Source: 188UL27-1 sp038526275
GTDB lineage: Bacteria; Pseudomonadota; Alphaproteobacteria; Rhodobacterales; Rhodobacteraceae
Direction of reading: 5' to 3'
Assembly: GCA_038526275.1 (NCBI GenBank)
Contig: JBCBGY010000137.1
Location: 1-11,920, forward strand
DNA: 11,920 nucleotides
Position numbers and translations under genes: made by a program. Positions 1 through 6,764 of the stretch are shown one piece after another; the first letter of the stretch is position 1, and every line of letters begins with the position of its first letter. The notes under the pieces were generated by a model, which was not told where the DNA came from, ran no database searches, and saw only the letters and a program-made list of their open reading frames with translations.

Positions 1-589
1 CCGCAACGGGTTGATGAATGGCGCAGGTCACCTGCCACTTGCCCTGGCGCAAGACCGGCTGCAGCTTTCGGAGCAATGTCAGATCGGGCCTCATAACCCC
101 GATATCGAATGTTTCCTTCAGTGTGCTGGTCAACCGCTCCCAGTCGCCGGACGGTTCGTGCATATCGGGTTCCGGCACTTCCACAAACAGGATGCGGGTT
201 GCGGCATCCATCGTAATGTCCCGGATTACGGCATCTTTGCGGACCACCTGCTTGTGCACTTGGCTTTCCGGCGGCACGTCGATGACAACATCGGATTGTA
301 TTGTGGCCTGACAGCCCAGGCGCCGTCCTTTTGCCAGCCCGCGCTTCTCGTCGTAGCGGGCTTCGACCGCATTCCAAGCCGAAAGCGCGTCTTCGGCCAC
401 AGTCACGCCATGCTTTGGGAAGGCCCCGAAGGCAGGAGAGACCTGGCATTTGGAACAAATACCACGGCCACCGCACACGCTGTCGAGGTCGACCCCCAAA
501 GACCGCGCGGCTGACAGAACCGGTGTGCCGACGGGAAAGCGGCCCCGCTTGCCAGACGGTGTAAAAATCACCAAGGGATTGTCTGCCAT
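1..589 (-). CDS. Corrinoid-activating [2Fe-2S]/ASKHA protein (RACo/RamA-like), C-terminus outside window
   Basis: The first 196 residues of a protein that continues beyond base 1. A plant-type [2Fe-2S] ferredoxin domain is visible, with cysteines at residues 39, 45, 48 and 93 (C-x5-C-x2-C, then the motif RRLGC). Family knowledge: proteins of this type (ferredoxin domain, linker, then a DUF4445/ASKHA ATPase domain) use ATP and an electron donor to reduce inactive Co(II) corrinoid back to Co(I), keeping cytoplasmic corrinoid methyltransferase systems active. The ATPase part lies outside the window. I chose the ATG at 587-589 because AGGGAG lies nine bases upstream and family members begin close to the PLVxFTPSGKRG stretch. 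An in-frame ATG at 637 has no good ribosome site. The gene points the same way as the methyltransferase and MetF genes but is separated from them by two unrelated genes on the other strand. Confidence 0.88.
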   Translation of the reverse strand, partial: MADNPLVIFTPSGKRGRFPVGTPVLSAARSLGVDLDSVCGGRGICSKCQVSPAFGAFPKHGVTVAEDALSAWNAVEARYDEKRGLAKGRRLGCQATIQSDVVIDVPPESQVHKQVVRKDAVIRDITMDAATRILFVEVPEPDMHEPSGDWERLTSTLKETFDIGVMRPDLTLLRKLQPVLRQGKWQVTCAIHQPVA

Positions 590-781
590 GCGCTTGTGCT
601 CCCTGATCCTGCCCAGGATTGATGCCTTCGCCGTCATAGGCAACGCGGCCAGGCGGCGCAATCCGCGGTTCGCCTCGGCGCTTTCAGAAATGTGCATTGG
701 ATGTCAGAAATAGATTATTTTTGGGTCGACAAGAAAAAGTCGATATTCCGCCCAACCTCGATCCGTTTTTCAAAATTAAAA

Positions 782-800
782 CACCTCAAGACACGAGGTG
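782..800 (+). promoter_or_regulatory. Hairpin covering the ribosome binding site of the first paralogue
   Basis: CACCTC (782-787) pairs perfectly with GAGGTG (795-800) around a seven-base loop. The 3' arm belongs to the GAGGTGAGG ribosome binding region just before the ATG at 809, so the stem could hide part of it, although a second GAGG at 800-803 stays largely free. The stem is only six base pairs; a regulatory role is inference. Confidence 0.35.
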
Positions 801-808
801 AGGAAGTT

Positions 809-1315
809 ATGACCATCCAATATGACACCGACATGTTCAGTATTATTTCGGGCGAAGTTCAGTCCAATTCTCGCGATGGCAACGGGACAACTCGGATCGC
901 CTTATTTCGTGATCCAAAAGCGGTTGAGGCACTCTTGAGTGCCGATCAGGTTGTTAGGCAATATCTCATTACTTCAGGCGTTGGCCTGAGCGTTTATGAA
1001 AGTGGAGCCCCCGCTGGCCGCTACCCGGCTGGCGACCACGATGACCGCATGGAGATCGCCCAAAGGTTGGCCGATAATCTCGACAAATTCGACGTGGAAG
1101 AGGCCAATTGGGGTGGTTTCGACCTGGCGGAGTTCCTGACGGCGCTTGTTGAAGCGGAACCGATGGACGAAATCGAGATGATCGAACAACAACTCTTTAG
1201 TCTGAAGAGAGCCGAAAAATCCGAGGCAAAGAAGCGTCGGACCGTTGCAACAGCGCTTTCCATGGGGATGGGATTAGTCGCTGTATTAGCTGTGGGATTG
1301 GTTGCCGTAGGGTAA
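809..1315 (+). CDS. Unrecognised 168-residue protein with C-terminal membrane anchor, paralogue 1
   Basis: I do not recognise the family. The ATG at 809 follows GAGGTGAGG; a longer reading frame back to 692 has no ribosome site and low-complexity sequence. Residues 1-130 look like a compact acidic cytoplasmic domain: an opening of the form M-x-I-x-YDxDMFS, then ALFRD (31-35), EALLxADQVVR (40-50), SGVGLSVYESGAP (56-68), and ANWGGFDL (99-106) followed by AEPMD. Residues 131-144 are charged (KRAEKSEAKKRR) and 145-167 form a hydrophobic helix at the very end, so this should be a tail-anchored inner-membrane protein with its domain inside the cell. The next gene is a clear paralogue without the anchor. 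The stretch is visibly AT-richer than its neighbours and sits inside an otherwise minus-strand one-carbon module, which suggests later insertion. Confidence 0.8.
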   Translation: MTIQYDTDMFSIISGEVQSNSRDGNGTTRIALFRDPKAVEALLSADQVVRQYLITSGVGLSVYESGAPAGRYPAGDHDDRMEIAQRLADNLDKFDVEEANWGGFDLAEFLTALVEAEPMDEIEMIEQQLFSLKRAEKSEAKKRRTVATALSMGMGLVAVLAVGLVAVG

Positions 1316-1330
1316 TTCAATGCTGATCCT

Positions 1331-1351
1331 AGCTCAAAATCGATTTGAGTT
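1331..1351 (+). terminator. Possible weak terminator after paralogue 1
   Basis: AGCTCAAA (1331-1338) pairs with TTTGAGTT (1344-1351), one G-T pair included, around a five-base loop, 15 bases after the stop codon. There is only a short AT-rich tail and no real T run. It may end the first paralogue's transcript or simply be a hairpin between the two genes. A second small hairpin (CTGACC-AAA-GGTCAG, 1378-1392) follows. Confidence 0.25.
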
Positions 1352-1474
1352 AATTGGCTAACGCATCACGAAAGTGGCTGACCAAAGGTCAGTGGCACAA
1401 AATTGCCCGATAGCTGTCGCATTTATTGCGCGTGTTCGGGTTCAACAGAATAAAATTCGCAGGAGAAGAATTAA

Positions 1475-1990
1475 ATGGGGATCAAATACGACGTCGATAT
1501 GTTTTCCGTCGTTCCAGACAGCGTCCAGCTTATGCTGATGCCCTATCTTGATAAACTGCATACAACGGCGCAGATGTCGCGCAAGCGGGCCATGTTTCGG
1601 GATGAGCAGGCAATTGAGGCTTTGCTACGCGCCGACCAAGTTGTTCGCGACTTTTTGACAGCGTCAGGAGTGAGCCTTGACGTGCACGATAGCGGTGCGC
1701 CGTCAGGCTACTATCCATCGAACGAAGAAGAAGATCGTCTGACGATCGCAGAGCAACTGGCCTACAATCTTGACCAGTTTGATCTGAAAGGAGCCAATTG
1801 GGGTGGCTTCGACCTTTATGCCTTTGCCGATGCGCTCCTTTACGCCGAACCCATGGATGATGCGGACCTGTTTGCATACCGGTTTGGCGTTGCAACGTCT
1901 CAGTCGCGGGGCAACTCACAGAATCGCCCCCGGTTCGTTGCGAGGTTCGATGACCTACCCGCGGCGGCGGCGGCGTCCGGATCGGCCTGA
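1475..1990 (+). CDS. Unrecognised 171-residue soluble protein, paralogue 2
   Basis: Tandem paralogue of the preceding gene; family not recognised. ATG at 1475 follows AGGAGAAG. Shared landmarks in the same order: the YDxDMFS opening, MFRDEQAIEALL (40-51), ADQVVRDFL (53-61), SGVSLDVHDSGAPSG (64-78), DRLTIAEQLAYNLDQFD (87-103), GANWGGFDL (106-114) and AEPMDD (124-129). It differs by about eight extra residues near the N-terminus and by the tail. After residue 135 the charged linker and membrane helix of paralogue 1 are missing, replaced by a polar stretch ending in an alanine run. The last 36 bases overlap the end of the methyltransferase gene on the other strand. It probably has its own transcription or is read through from paralogue 1 across the 159-base spacer. 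A cytoplasmic partner or regulator of the anchored copy is possible, but this is inference only. Confidence 0.8.
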   Translation: MGIKYDVDMFSVVPDSVQLMLMPYLDKLHTTAQMSRKRAMFRDEQAIEALLRADQVVRDFLTASGVSLDVHDSGAPSGYYPSNEEEDRLTIAEQLAYNLDQFDLKGANWGGFDLYAFADALLYAEPMDDADLFAYRFGVATSQSRGNSQNRPRFVARFDDLPAAAAASGSA

Positions 1991-2935
1991 TCCGGCTTCT
2001 GCCACGGCCGTGCTGGCCTCTGGAAAGGGTGTACCTTCGGCAACGGCGTCCAGCACACGGCTGAACCTGATCCATTCCCCTCCGTTCGGATCATGGTTCA
2101 TCAGGAAGTTAGCCGCACGGATAGCTTCCATTTCGGCCGCCCGAACCGGGTTCATGATCGCGCTGGTCATCCCGGCCCCTATCGCCATAGGCAAAAAGGC
2201 CGCATTTATGCCGTGGCGATGGGGGAGGCCGAAACTGATATTGGACGCACCACAGGTGGTGTTCACGCCCAACTCATCCCGAAGCCGACGAACCAGCGTA
2301 AAAACCTGCTCGCCGGCAGAGGCCATGGCGCCGACCGGCATGACCAACGGGTCAACCACGATGTCATGGGCCGGAATGCCATAATCGGCAGCCCGTTCCA
2401 CGATCTTCTTCGCTACGGCATATCGCACCTCTGGATCTTCTGAGATACCAGTATCGTCGTTCGATATCGCCACAACAGGTACGTTGAATTTCTTGACCAG
2501 CGGCAAGATGGTTTCCAGCCGGTCTTCTTCGCCTGTGACAGAGTTGAGCAGCGGCCGACCTTCTGCCGCTTCCAGGCCTTTTTCCAAGGCGCCCGGTACC
2601 GAACTGTCGATACAAAGGGGTACATCGACAAGCGCCTGAACCCGGGTCACAAGTTCTGGCATGACCAGCGGCTCTACAAAGTTGTTGTCTGCGAAGCGCG
2701 GATCTTCGGCCATCTTGTTGGTGAAGACTGCGCCTGAATTGATGTCCAGCACGGTGGCACCGCAGGCGACCTGTTCGATGGCGTCTTTTTCAACCGTGGA
2801 AAAATCCTCTTGCTCAAGTTGCGCAGCGAGTTTTTTGCGGCCCGTCGGATTGATACGCTCGCCAATCACGCAAAAGGGCTCGTCGAAACCGATCACGACG
2901 GTCTTGGTTTTGCTTTCAAGGACGGTGCGGGTCAT
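1955..2935 (-). CDS. Methyltetrahydrofolate:corrinoid methyltransferase
   Basis: A 326-residue pterin-binding TIM-barrel protein of the dihydropteroate-synthase superfamily. Landmarks: GERINPTG (25-32), VLDINSGA, PLCIDSSVPGALEKGL, LLNSVTGEEDRLE, DIVVDPLVMPVGA, and TCGASNISFGLPHRHGIN near the C-terminus, typical of AcsE/MtgA-like methyltransferases. Known role: transfer of a methyl group between a corrinoid protein and tetrahydrofolate. In a demethylating aerobe the likely direction is methyl-corrinoid to methyl-tetrahydrofolate. The ATG at 2933-2935 follows AGGCAGG; the open frame continues to 3373 only because no stop intervenes. It lies 95 bases downstream of the metF-like gene, in the same direction. 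The C-terminus ends in an arginine-rich tail (GRSGRRRRRG) encoded by a GGC/GCC-rich stretch that overlaps the end of the convergent gene by 36 bases. Confidence 0.92.
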   Translation of the reverse strand: MTRTVLESKTKTVVIGFDEPFCVIGERINPTGRKKLAAQLEQEDFSTVEKDAIEQVACGATVLDINSGAVFTNKMAEDPRFADNNFVEPLVMPELVTRVQALVDVPLCIDSSVPGALEKGLEAAEGRPLLNSVTGEEDRLETILPLVKKFNVPVVAISNDDTGISEDPEVRYAVAKKIVERAADYGIPAHDIVVDPLVMPVGAMASAGEQVFTLVRRLRDELGVNTTCGASNISFGLPHRHGINAAFLPMAIGAGMTSAIMNPVRAAEMEAIRAANFLMNHDPNGGEWIRFSRVLDAVAEGTPFPEASTAVAEAGSGRSGRRRRRG

Positions 2936-3030
2936 GGGCCTGCCTTTGGTTATGCGATGCCAGCCAGGCGACTGAAGCAGCAACCTGGGGCGGAGTTTCG
3001 TTGTAAGTGACGCCAGAAGGCGCGGCTGCC

Positions 3031-3963
3031 TTATCGGGCAGCAGAGGCCGGATGACCAGTGCTGGCCGCGCTGCCATGCTCCTTCAGCCATTTTGCGGAG
3101 GCATTGATCCCGCCCAGCGGGAAGACATGGACCTGCTGAATGTTGAAATCCGGGTTCTGGGCTTTGTGGGCCGCTAGGTCGGAAAGCACTTCTGTCGGCT
3201 CGAAGGGCAGCAACAGTTTGGTCACGTCCTTGGCCCGCCGTTGCAGCACCCGCAGGGACGGGCCCACGCCGCAGGCAATGGCGAACTTGATCATGGTCTG
3301 CAGCTTTGCCGGACCGGCCACCCCGATATGGATCGGCAAATCGATCCCGGCGGCTTTCAGGTCGTCGGCCCAAGCGATGACAGGCTCGGCCTCGAAGCAG
3401 AACTGCGTCGCGATGGCCATCTCAGCATCAGAGCTTTCCGAAAACCGCTGTTTCCAGCGCAGCGCTTCGGTCACCCGTTCCATGCCGCCATCCGGGTCGA
3501 TGTCCCGGTTGCCCTCCGGATGTCCGGCCACGTGCAGACGCTTGAAGCCCGCATCGCCAAAGAGGCCCGTTTCCAAAAGCTGCATGGAGTCGCTGAACGC
3601 GCCATGGGGCGTGTTCACACCTCCCGCCAGCAACAACGCCTGATCGACGCCGGCTTCCCCTTGATAGCGGGCGATCCAATCGGCCAGCATCGCCTTGTCG
3701 GCGATAATCCGGGCCGGGAAATGGGGCATCACCTGGAAGCCATCCTCCGCAAGGCGCTTAGCGGTCGCGACCATGTCGTCGATCGGCGTGCCATCGATAT
3801 GGGCAATGTAAACACGGGTGCCCTTGGGCAGGATTGCCTTGAAATCGTCGATCTTGGCGGCCGTTCGCGGCATGACTTCGATCGAAAATCCGGCGATGAA
3901 GGTGGAAAGCTCGGACCCGTTACCGTTCCGGGCATCGCGGGACCTAAACTGTAGTAATGCCAT
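3031..3963 (-). CDS. Methylenetetrahydrofolate reductase, MetF-like
   Basis: 310 residues, the length of a bacterial catalytic-domain-only MTHFR. FSIEVMPR (26-33) matches the family's start of strand 1, with Glu29 in the place of the catalytic glutamate; MPHFPARI, LLLAGGVNTP, LHVAGHPEGN and TQFCFE follow in the expected order of the TIM barrel. Known reaction: interconversion of 5-methyl- and 5,10-methylene-tetrahydrofolate with FAD. Next to a corrinoid methyltransferase it would oxidise methyl groups coming from demethylation rather than feed methionine synthesis; that is inference from context. I chose the ATG at 3961-3963 because of GGAAAGA upstream; the frame is open back to 4008 but that would overlap the upstream gene. 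It starts 28 bases after the upstream small gene, so the two are probably co-transcribed. Confidence 0.9.
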   Translation of the reverse strand: MALLQFRSRDARNGNGSELSTFIAGFSIEVMPRTAAKIDDFKAILPKGTRVYIAHIDGTPIDDMVATAKRLAEDGFQVMPHFPARIIADKAMLADWIARYQGEAGVDQALLLAGGVNTPHGAFSDSMQLLETGLFGDAGFKRLHVAGHPEGNRDIDPDGGMERVTEALRWKQRFSESSDAEMAIATQFCFEAEPVIAWADDLKAAGIDLPIHIGVAGPAKLQTMIKFAIACGVGPSLRVLQRRAKDVTKLLLPFEPTEVLSDLAAHKAQNPDFNIQQVHVFPLGGINASAKWLKEHGSAASTGHPASAAR

Positions 3964-3991
3964 GGCGCGTTCTTTCCATCGTTTCAGGGCT

Positions 3992-4288
3992 TTAGGCCCA
4001 ACCATCATTTTCGATCAGTGATTTGATCCGGTTCGTGTCATATTCCTCGGCCAGTCGGGCCACTTCAGCATCGGCGACAGCTTCCTGTTCGCCTTCAACG
4101 GGGTAGGGGTCGGCCTTCCGCCATTCCGATAAGTAGGCATCGCTGTCGGTCGCGCCTACCTTCATCGCGCATCTGTCAATGGCCTGCTCGAACCGCTCCG
4201 GCATCAGACGCTTGGATCCACGCCGCCCTTTCCCCACCACGATCTGGGCAGGAATATCGCGCCAGTAAATGATTGTGACGTTCGGCAC
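3992..4288 (-). CDS. Small 'virulence factor' family protein
   Basis: 98 residues beginning MPNVTIIYWRDIPAQIVV and containing KRLMPERFEQAIDRCAM, which I recognise as the Virulence_fact domain (PF13769), also found at the N-terminus of staphylococcal CvfC. Its biochemical role is not known to me. In Rhodobacteraceae this small protein commonly stands first in front of metF-like and corrinoid methyltransferase genes, as here, which points to one-carbon metabolism rather than virulence. The GTG at 4286-4288 is favoured because GGGGAAG lies five bases upstream; an in-frame ATG at 4303 lacks a site. It is probably the first gene of a minus-strand operon. No membrane segment or signal peptide is seen. 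Confidence 0.82.
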   Translation of the reverse strand: MPNVTIIYWRDIPAQIVVGKGRRGSKRLMPERFEQAIDRCAMKVGATDSDAYLSEWRKADPYPVEGEQEAVADAEVARLAEEYDTNRIKSLIENDGWA

Positions 4289-4413
4289 GGATCTTCCCCT
4301 CATTCGGCACGACGCCCCGGGCAGCGTCGCTCTTTGCCCTTACACCGGTTTCACGGAGGCCTCGCATGTTCGTTTTCGACCTCGCTAGGGATCGAAACGA
4401 CCCCCACGGTCCG

Positions 4414-4441
4414 ATTTTAGATCACGCCACGGCAGCGTCGA
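4414..4441 (-). promoter_or_regulatory. Candidate promoter for the minus-strand one-carbon operon
   Basis: On the minus strand TCGACG (4441-4436) is followed after 16 bases by TAAAAT (4419-4414), a good -10 match with a fair -35. It lies about 125 bases before the GTG of the small virulence-factor family gene, leaving a long leader in which I see no recognisable riboswitch. Confidence 0.27.
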
Positions 4442-4510
4442 GACCAATTGACAATGTTGCATCAATGTCGGGTTCGGGCTACGCTGATTCAACTTCAAAT
4501 GGAGGGCGAT

Positions 4511-5623
4511 ATGCCGCCCAAGCGTCCCGTCGGTGCGGGCGCTGTCCCAATCGCGGTCGCAAGTCCCGCACCCGCCAATACCGACCCGGTCGCGCCCTAT
4601 GCGGCGTTGGATCTGGGCACAAATAGCTGCCGGATGCTGGTAGCACAGCCAAAGGGCAACGGGTTCCACGTTGTCGACAGCTTTTCGAAGTCTGTCCAAC
4701 TCGGTGCGGGTCTGGAAAGCTCAGGACGTTTGAGCCGTCGATCCATGGCGCGAACCGTTCAGGCCCTGCGGATCTGCAACAAGAAGTTCCAGCAACATCA
4801 AGTGCGCAGCATGCGATTGGTGGCGACAGAAGCGTGCCGCCGCGCCTGCAATGCCCGCGACTTCATCCGCTATATCAAGCGGGAAACCGGCTTGCGCCTG
4901 GAAATCATAGAGCCAGAGGAAGAAGCCCGGTTGGCGGTGGTCAGTTGCGCGCCGTTGGTTTCAACGAAGACAGACCAACTCTTGGTGGTTGATATTGGCG
5001 GCGGATCGACCGAACTGGTCTGGATCGATCTGACCCGCGTGTCCGCGATTGAGCGGCCCCGCGCCATTATGCGGCTGCGCCAAGGGTTCAACGCGGCAGA
5101 TAACCCATTTCCGGCGGCGCGCGTGGTCGACTGGATCTCTGTGCCATTGGGTGTCGCGACGCTCAAGGATCTGTTTTCGGATGTCAGCAGCGACAGCGCG
5201 CGTTTTGCGTTGATGAGTTGCCATTTCGAAGAACATCTGGCGGACTTCAAGCCGTACCAATCCACCCAAGATCGGGACGGTTTCCAGATTATCGGTACAT
5301 CGGGAACTGTCACAACCGTGGCGGCGAGCCATTTGGGGCTCAGGCGGTATGATCGGGCCAAGGTCGATGGGTTGCGCATGACGTCGGATCAGGTGGAAAG
5401 CGTCATCCAGGAATATCTCGCCATGGGCGAAGAAGGCCGTCAGGCCGATCCTCGGATCGGGCGGGACCGCCAGACGCTGATCATGTCGGGTGCTGCGATC
5501 CTGCAGGCCTTGATCCGGGTCTGGCCCACGGACCGGTTGAGCGTGGCTGACCGGGGTTTGCGGGAAGGTCTGCTTTACGCCCAAATGTCCGCGGATGGTG
5601 TGCTTGAGGATTCCCCGTTTTAG
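4511..5623 (+). CDS. ppx: Exopolyphosphatase / Ppx-GppA family phosphatase
   Basis: 370 residues. The actin-fold phosphate-binding loops are in place: ALDLGTNSCRML (DLGTNS at 34-39), VVDIGGGSTELVW (from residue 160) and GTSGTVTTVA (from residue 262); EPEEEARLAV lies between the first two. The family hydrolyses polyphosphate chains or converts pppGpp to ppGpp in the cytoplasm. The protein has only the phosphatase core, without the C-terminal HD-like domain of E. coli Ppx (513 residues). The first 30 residues, rich in proline and alanine, precede the fold and are probably disordered. I chose the ATG at 4511 because GGAGGG stands four to nine bases before it; a TTG at 4448 and an ATG at 4499 are in frame but poorly placed. 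A TTGACA at 4448-4453 lies upstream but I see no matching -10. The gene is transcribed divergently from the one-carbon operon. Whether it acts on polyphosphate or pppGpp cannot be told from sequence. Confidence 0.9.
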   Translation: MPPKRPVGAGAVPIAVASPAPANTDPVAPYAALDLGTNSCRMLVAQPKGNGFHVVDSFSKSVQLGAGLESSGRLSRRSMARTVQALRICNKKFQQHQVRSMRLVATEACRRACNARDFIRYIKRETGLRLEIIEPEEEARLAVVSCAPLVSTKTDQLLVVDIGGGSTELVWIDLTRVSAIERPRAIMRLRQGFNAADNPFPAARVVDWISVPLGVATLKDLFSDVSSDSARFALMSCHFEEHLADFKPYQSTQDRDGFQIIGTSGTVTTVAASHLGLRRYDRAKVDGLRMTSDQVESVIQEYLAMGEEGRQADPRIGRDRQTLIMSGAAILQALIRVWPTDRLSVADRGLREGLLYAQMSADGVLEDSPF

Positions 5624-5656
5624 GTGGGCCGCATCTTGGCGCAGTGAGACAAGGGC

Positions 5657-6286
5657 GTGATCACCGACATCCCTGAAATCTATGTATTGCGCCACGGCGA
5701 GACGACCTGGAACCGTGAGGGGCGGATGCAGGGCGACTTGGACAGCCCGCTCACGCCGAAAGGGCAGGAGCAGGCCAAAACGGTTGCTGGACTGCTTGCG
5801 GCGCGGGGCGTCACGGCGCAAACGCATGTGCTGCTCAGTTCGCCACAGGGGCGGGCGATGGCCACGGCCCAAGCTGTTGCCAACGCAATGGGTGCACATA
5901 TTCAAACGCACGCAGATCTACGCGAAATCTCGGTTGGCGAATGGACTGGCTTGACCCGCGAAGAAATCACCACGCGATGGCCTGCCGAACAAAAGGAAGA
6001 GCATTTCCTGGACTTTTATGCCCGTGCCCCAAATGGCGAGACGTTCGACGCACTTTGGCAGCGTGTTTGTGGTTTGCTTGCCAGCCTGACGGGTCCAACG
6101 GTCCTTGTGACCCATGGAATTACGTCGCGATTTCTACGTACCGCTGCGACGGGGCGATCCTTGGCAGACGTCAGGGAGCTTCCGGGCGGGCAGGGTGTGG
6201 TTTTTCGCGTCGCAGATCGATACCATGAAATCTACGCATCCGAGGGGTTGCACGATCAGAAAGGTCACGCTAAACCCCCGCCTCAC

Positions 6287-6292
<6 letters not shown>
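5657..6292 (+). CDS. Histidine phosphatase (phosphoglycerate mutase-like) family protein
   Basis: 211 residues of the cofactor-independent RHG phosphatase fold. The phosphate pocket is complete: LRHGETTWN with nucleophile His13, LREISVGEWTG with the likely acid Glu90, and VTHGITSRFLR with the second histidine His153. Substrates in this family range from sugar phosphates to nucleotides and cobalamin intermediates (CobC); nothing visible settles which. The GTG at 5657 is the only start that keeps the first beta strand; a short AAGG precedes it. It follows ppx by 33 bases in the same direction and may be co-transcribed. Its C-terminus (GHAKPPPHG) is encoded up to and into the tRNA gene: the stop TGA is bases 4-6 of tRNA-Val. 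Confidence 0.85.
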
Positions 6293-6362
<70 letters not shown>

Positions 6363-6381
6363 TTCTCCCCGCTTATGTACC

Positions 6382-6416
6382 CTGCCCAGCGGCTCTAACG
6401 CCGGACAGAGGTTTTT
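6382..6416 (+). terminator. Possible terminator after tRNA-Val
   Basis: A bulged stem built on CGGC (6390-6393) and GCCG (6400-6403), with outer CTG/CAG pairs, followed by AGAGG and TTTTT (6412-6416), 20 bases after the tRNA. The T run is convincing; the stem is imperfect. Confidence 0.4.
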
Positions 6417-6440
6417 CATTTGAACGACCCGCACGTGCCA

Positions 6441-6638
6441 TCAGAAAACCAGCGGCCTGATTGGGGGATGGGCCGCCGCTTCGGGCTCGGGGGGCAACCC
6501 GACATCCCGTCTTAAGTGATCCGAGGTTGGCACGCTTTCCGTCGTTTCGGGCTGTTCTCTGGTCGTGTGAACAGCCAGCCCGACGCCATCCAGCCAAGTG
6601 GCAAAATGATCGCGTATGGATGTGAATGAATATGTCAT
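6441..6638 (-). CDS. Possible small hypothetical protein, 65 residues
   Basis: Not recognised. The first 24 residues (MTYSFTSIRDHFATWLDGVG and on) look like a real amphipathic, mixed-composition N-terminus. The rest is rich in proline, glutamate and threonine and is probably disordered. ATG at 6636-6638 has GGAAAG five bases upstream, within the 3' arm of an inverted repeat (6643-6670). It converges on tRNA-Val. No membrane segment. It lies just after the minus-strand terminator at 6712-6738, so it would need its own promoter; I found none with confidence. If this gene and the 14-codon ORF are not real, 6363-6978 holds no protein gene. Confidence 0.42.
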   Translation of the reverse strand: MTYSFTSIRDHFATWLDGVGLAVHTTREQPETTESVPTSDHLRRDVGLPPEPEAAAHPPIRPLVF

Positions 6639-6642
6639 GAGA

Positions 6643-6670
6643 GCTTTCCCAAAAAAGGTTGAAGGAAAGC
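6643..6670 (-). promoter_or_regulatory. Inverted repeat over the ribosome site of the 65-residue ORF
   Basis: Seven-base perfect arms, GCTTTCC at 6643-6649 and GGAAAGC at 6664-6670 on the plus strand, with a 14-base A/T-rich loop. In the minus-strand mRNA the downstream arm carries GGAAAG, the putative ribosome site, so folding would mask it. Confidence 0.35.
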
Positions 6671-6711
6671 CGCTACGCGAAGCAGACCGAGAAAGAGGTT
6701 CTGATTGCCAA

Positions 6712-6738
6712 TAAAAAAGGCCGCTTCACGGAGCGGCC
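6712..6738 (-). terminator. Rho-independent terminator, minus strand
   Basis: GGCCGCT (6719-6725) and AGCGGCC (6732-6738) form a perfect seven-base-pair GC-rich stem with a six-base loop. Read on the minus strand it is followed directly by six T (6718-6713). No T run follows on the plus strand. It ends a transcript coming from the ssb side, most immediately the 14-codon ORF. Confidence 0.85.
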
Positions 6739-6764
6739 CTCGGATAAATAGTCCTACGCCGCGC

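Noticed and set aside
11..514. Plus-strand frame of 167 codons
   Set aside because: Antisense to the ferredoxin-domain activator, which has all four cluster cysteines.
809..1990. Toxin-antitoxin pair
   Set aside because: The two products are paralogues of similar size with separate ribosome sites and a 159-base spacer; no toxin or DNA-binding motif is visible, so only a neutral paired-function idea is kept.
3241..3954. Plus-strand frame of 237 codons
   Set aside because: Antisense shadow of the MetF-like gene, whose conserved residues are clear on the minus strand.
4448..4453. TTGACA as a -35 box for ppx
   Set aside because: No acceptable -10 at 16-19 bases; kept only as a remark.
4961..5911. 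Long minus-strand frame of 316 codons
   Set aside because: It lies antisense to the well-supported ppx and histidine phosphatase genes and shows no recognisable motif.
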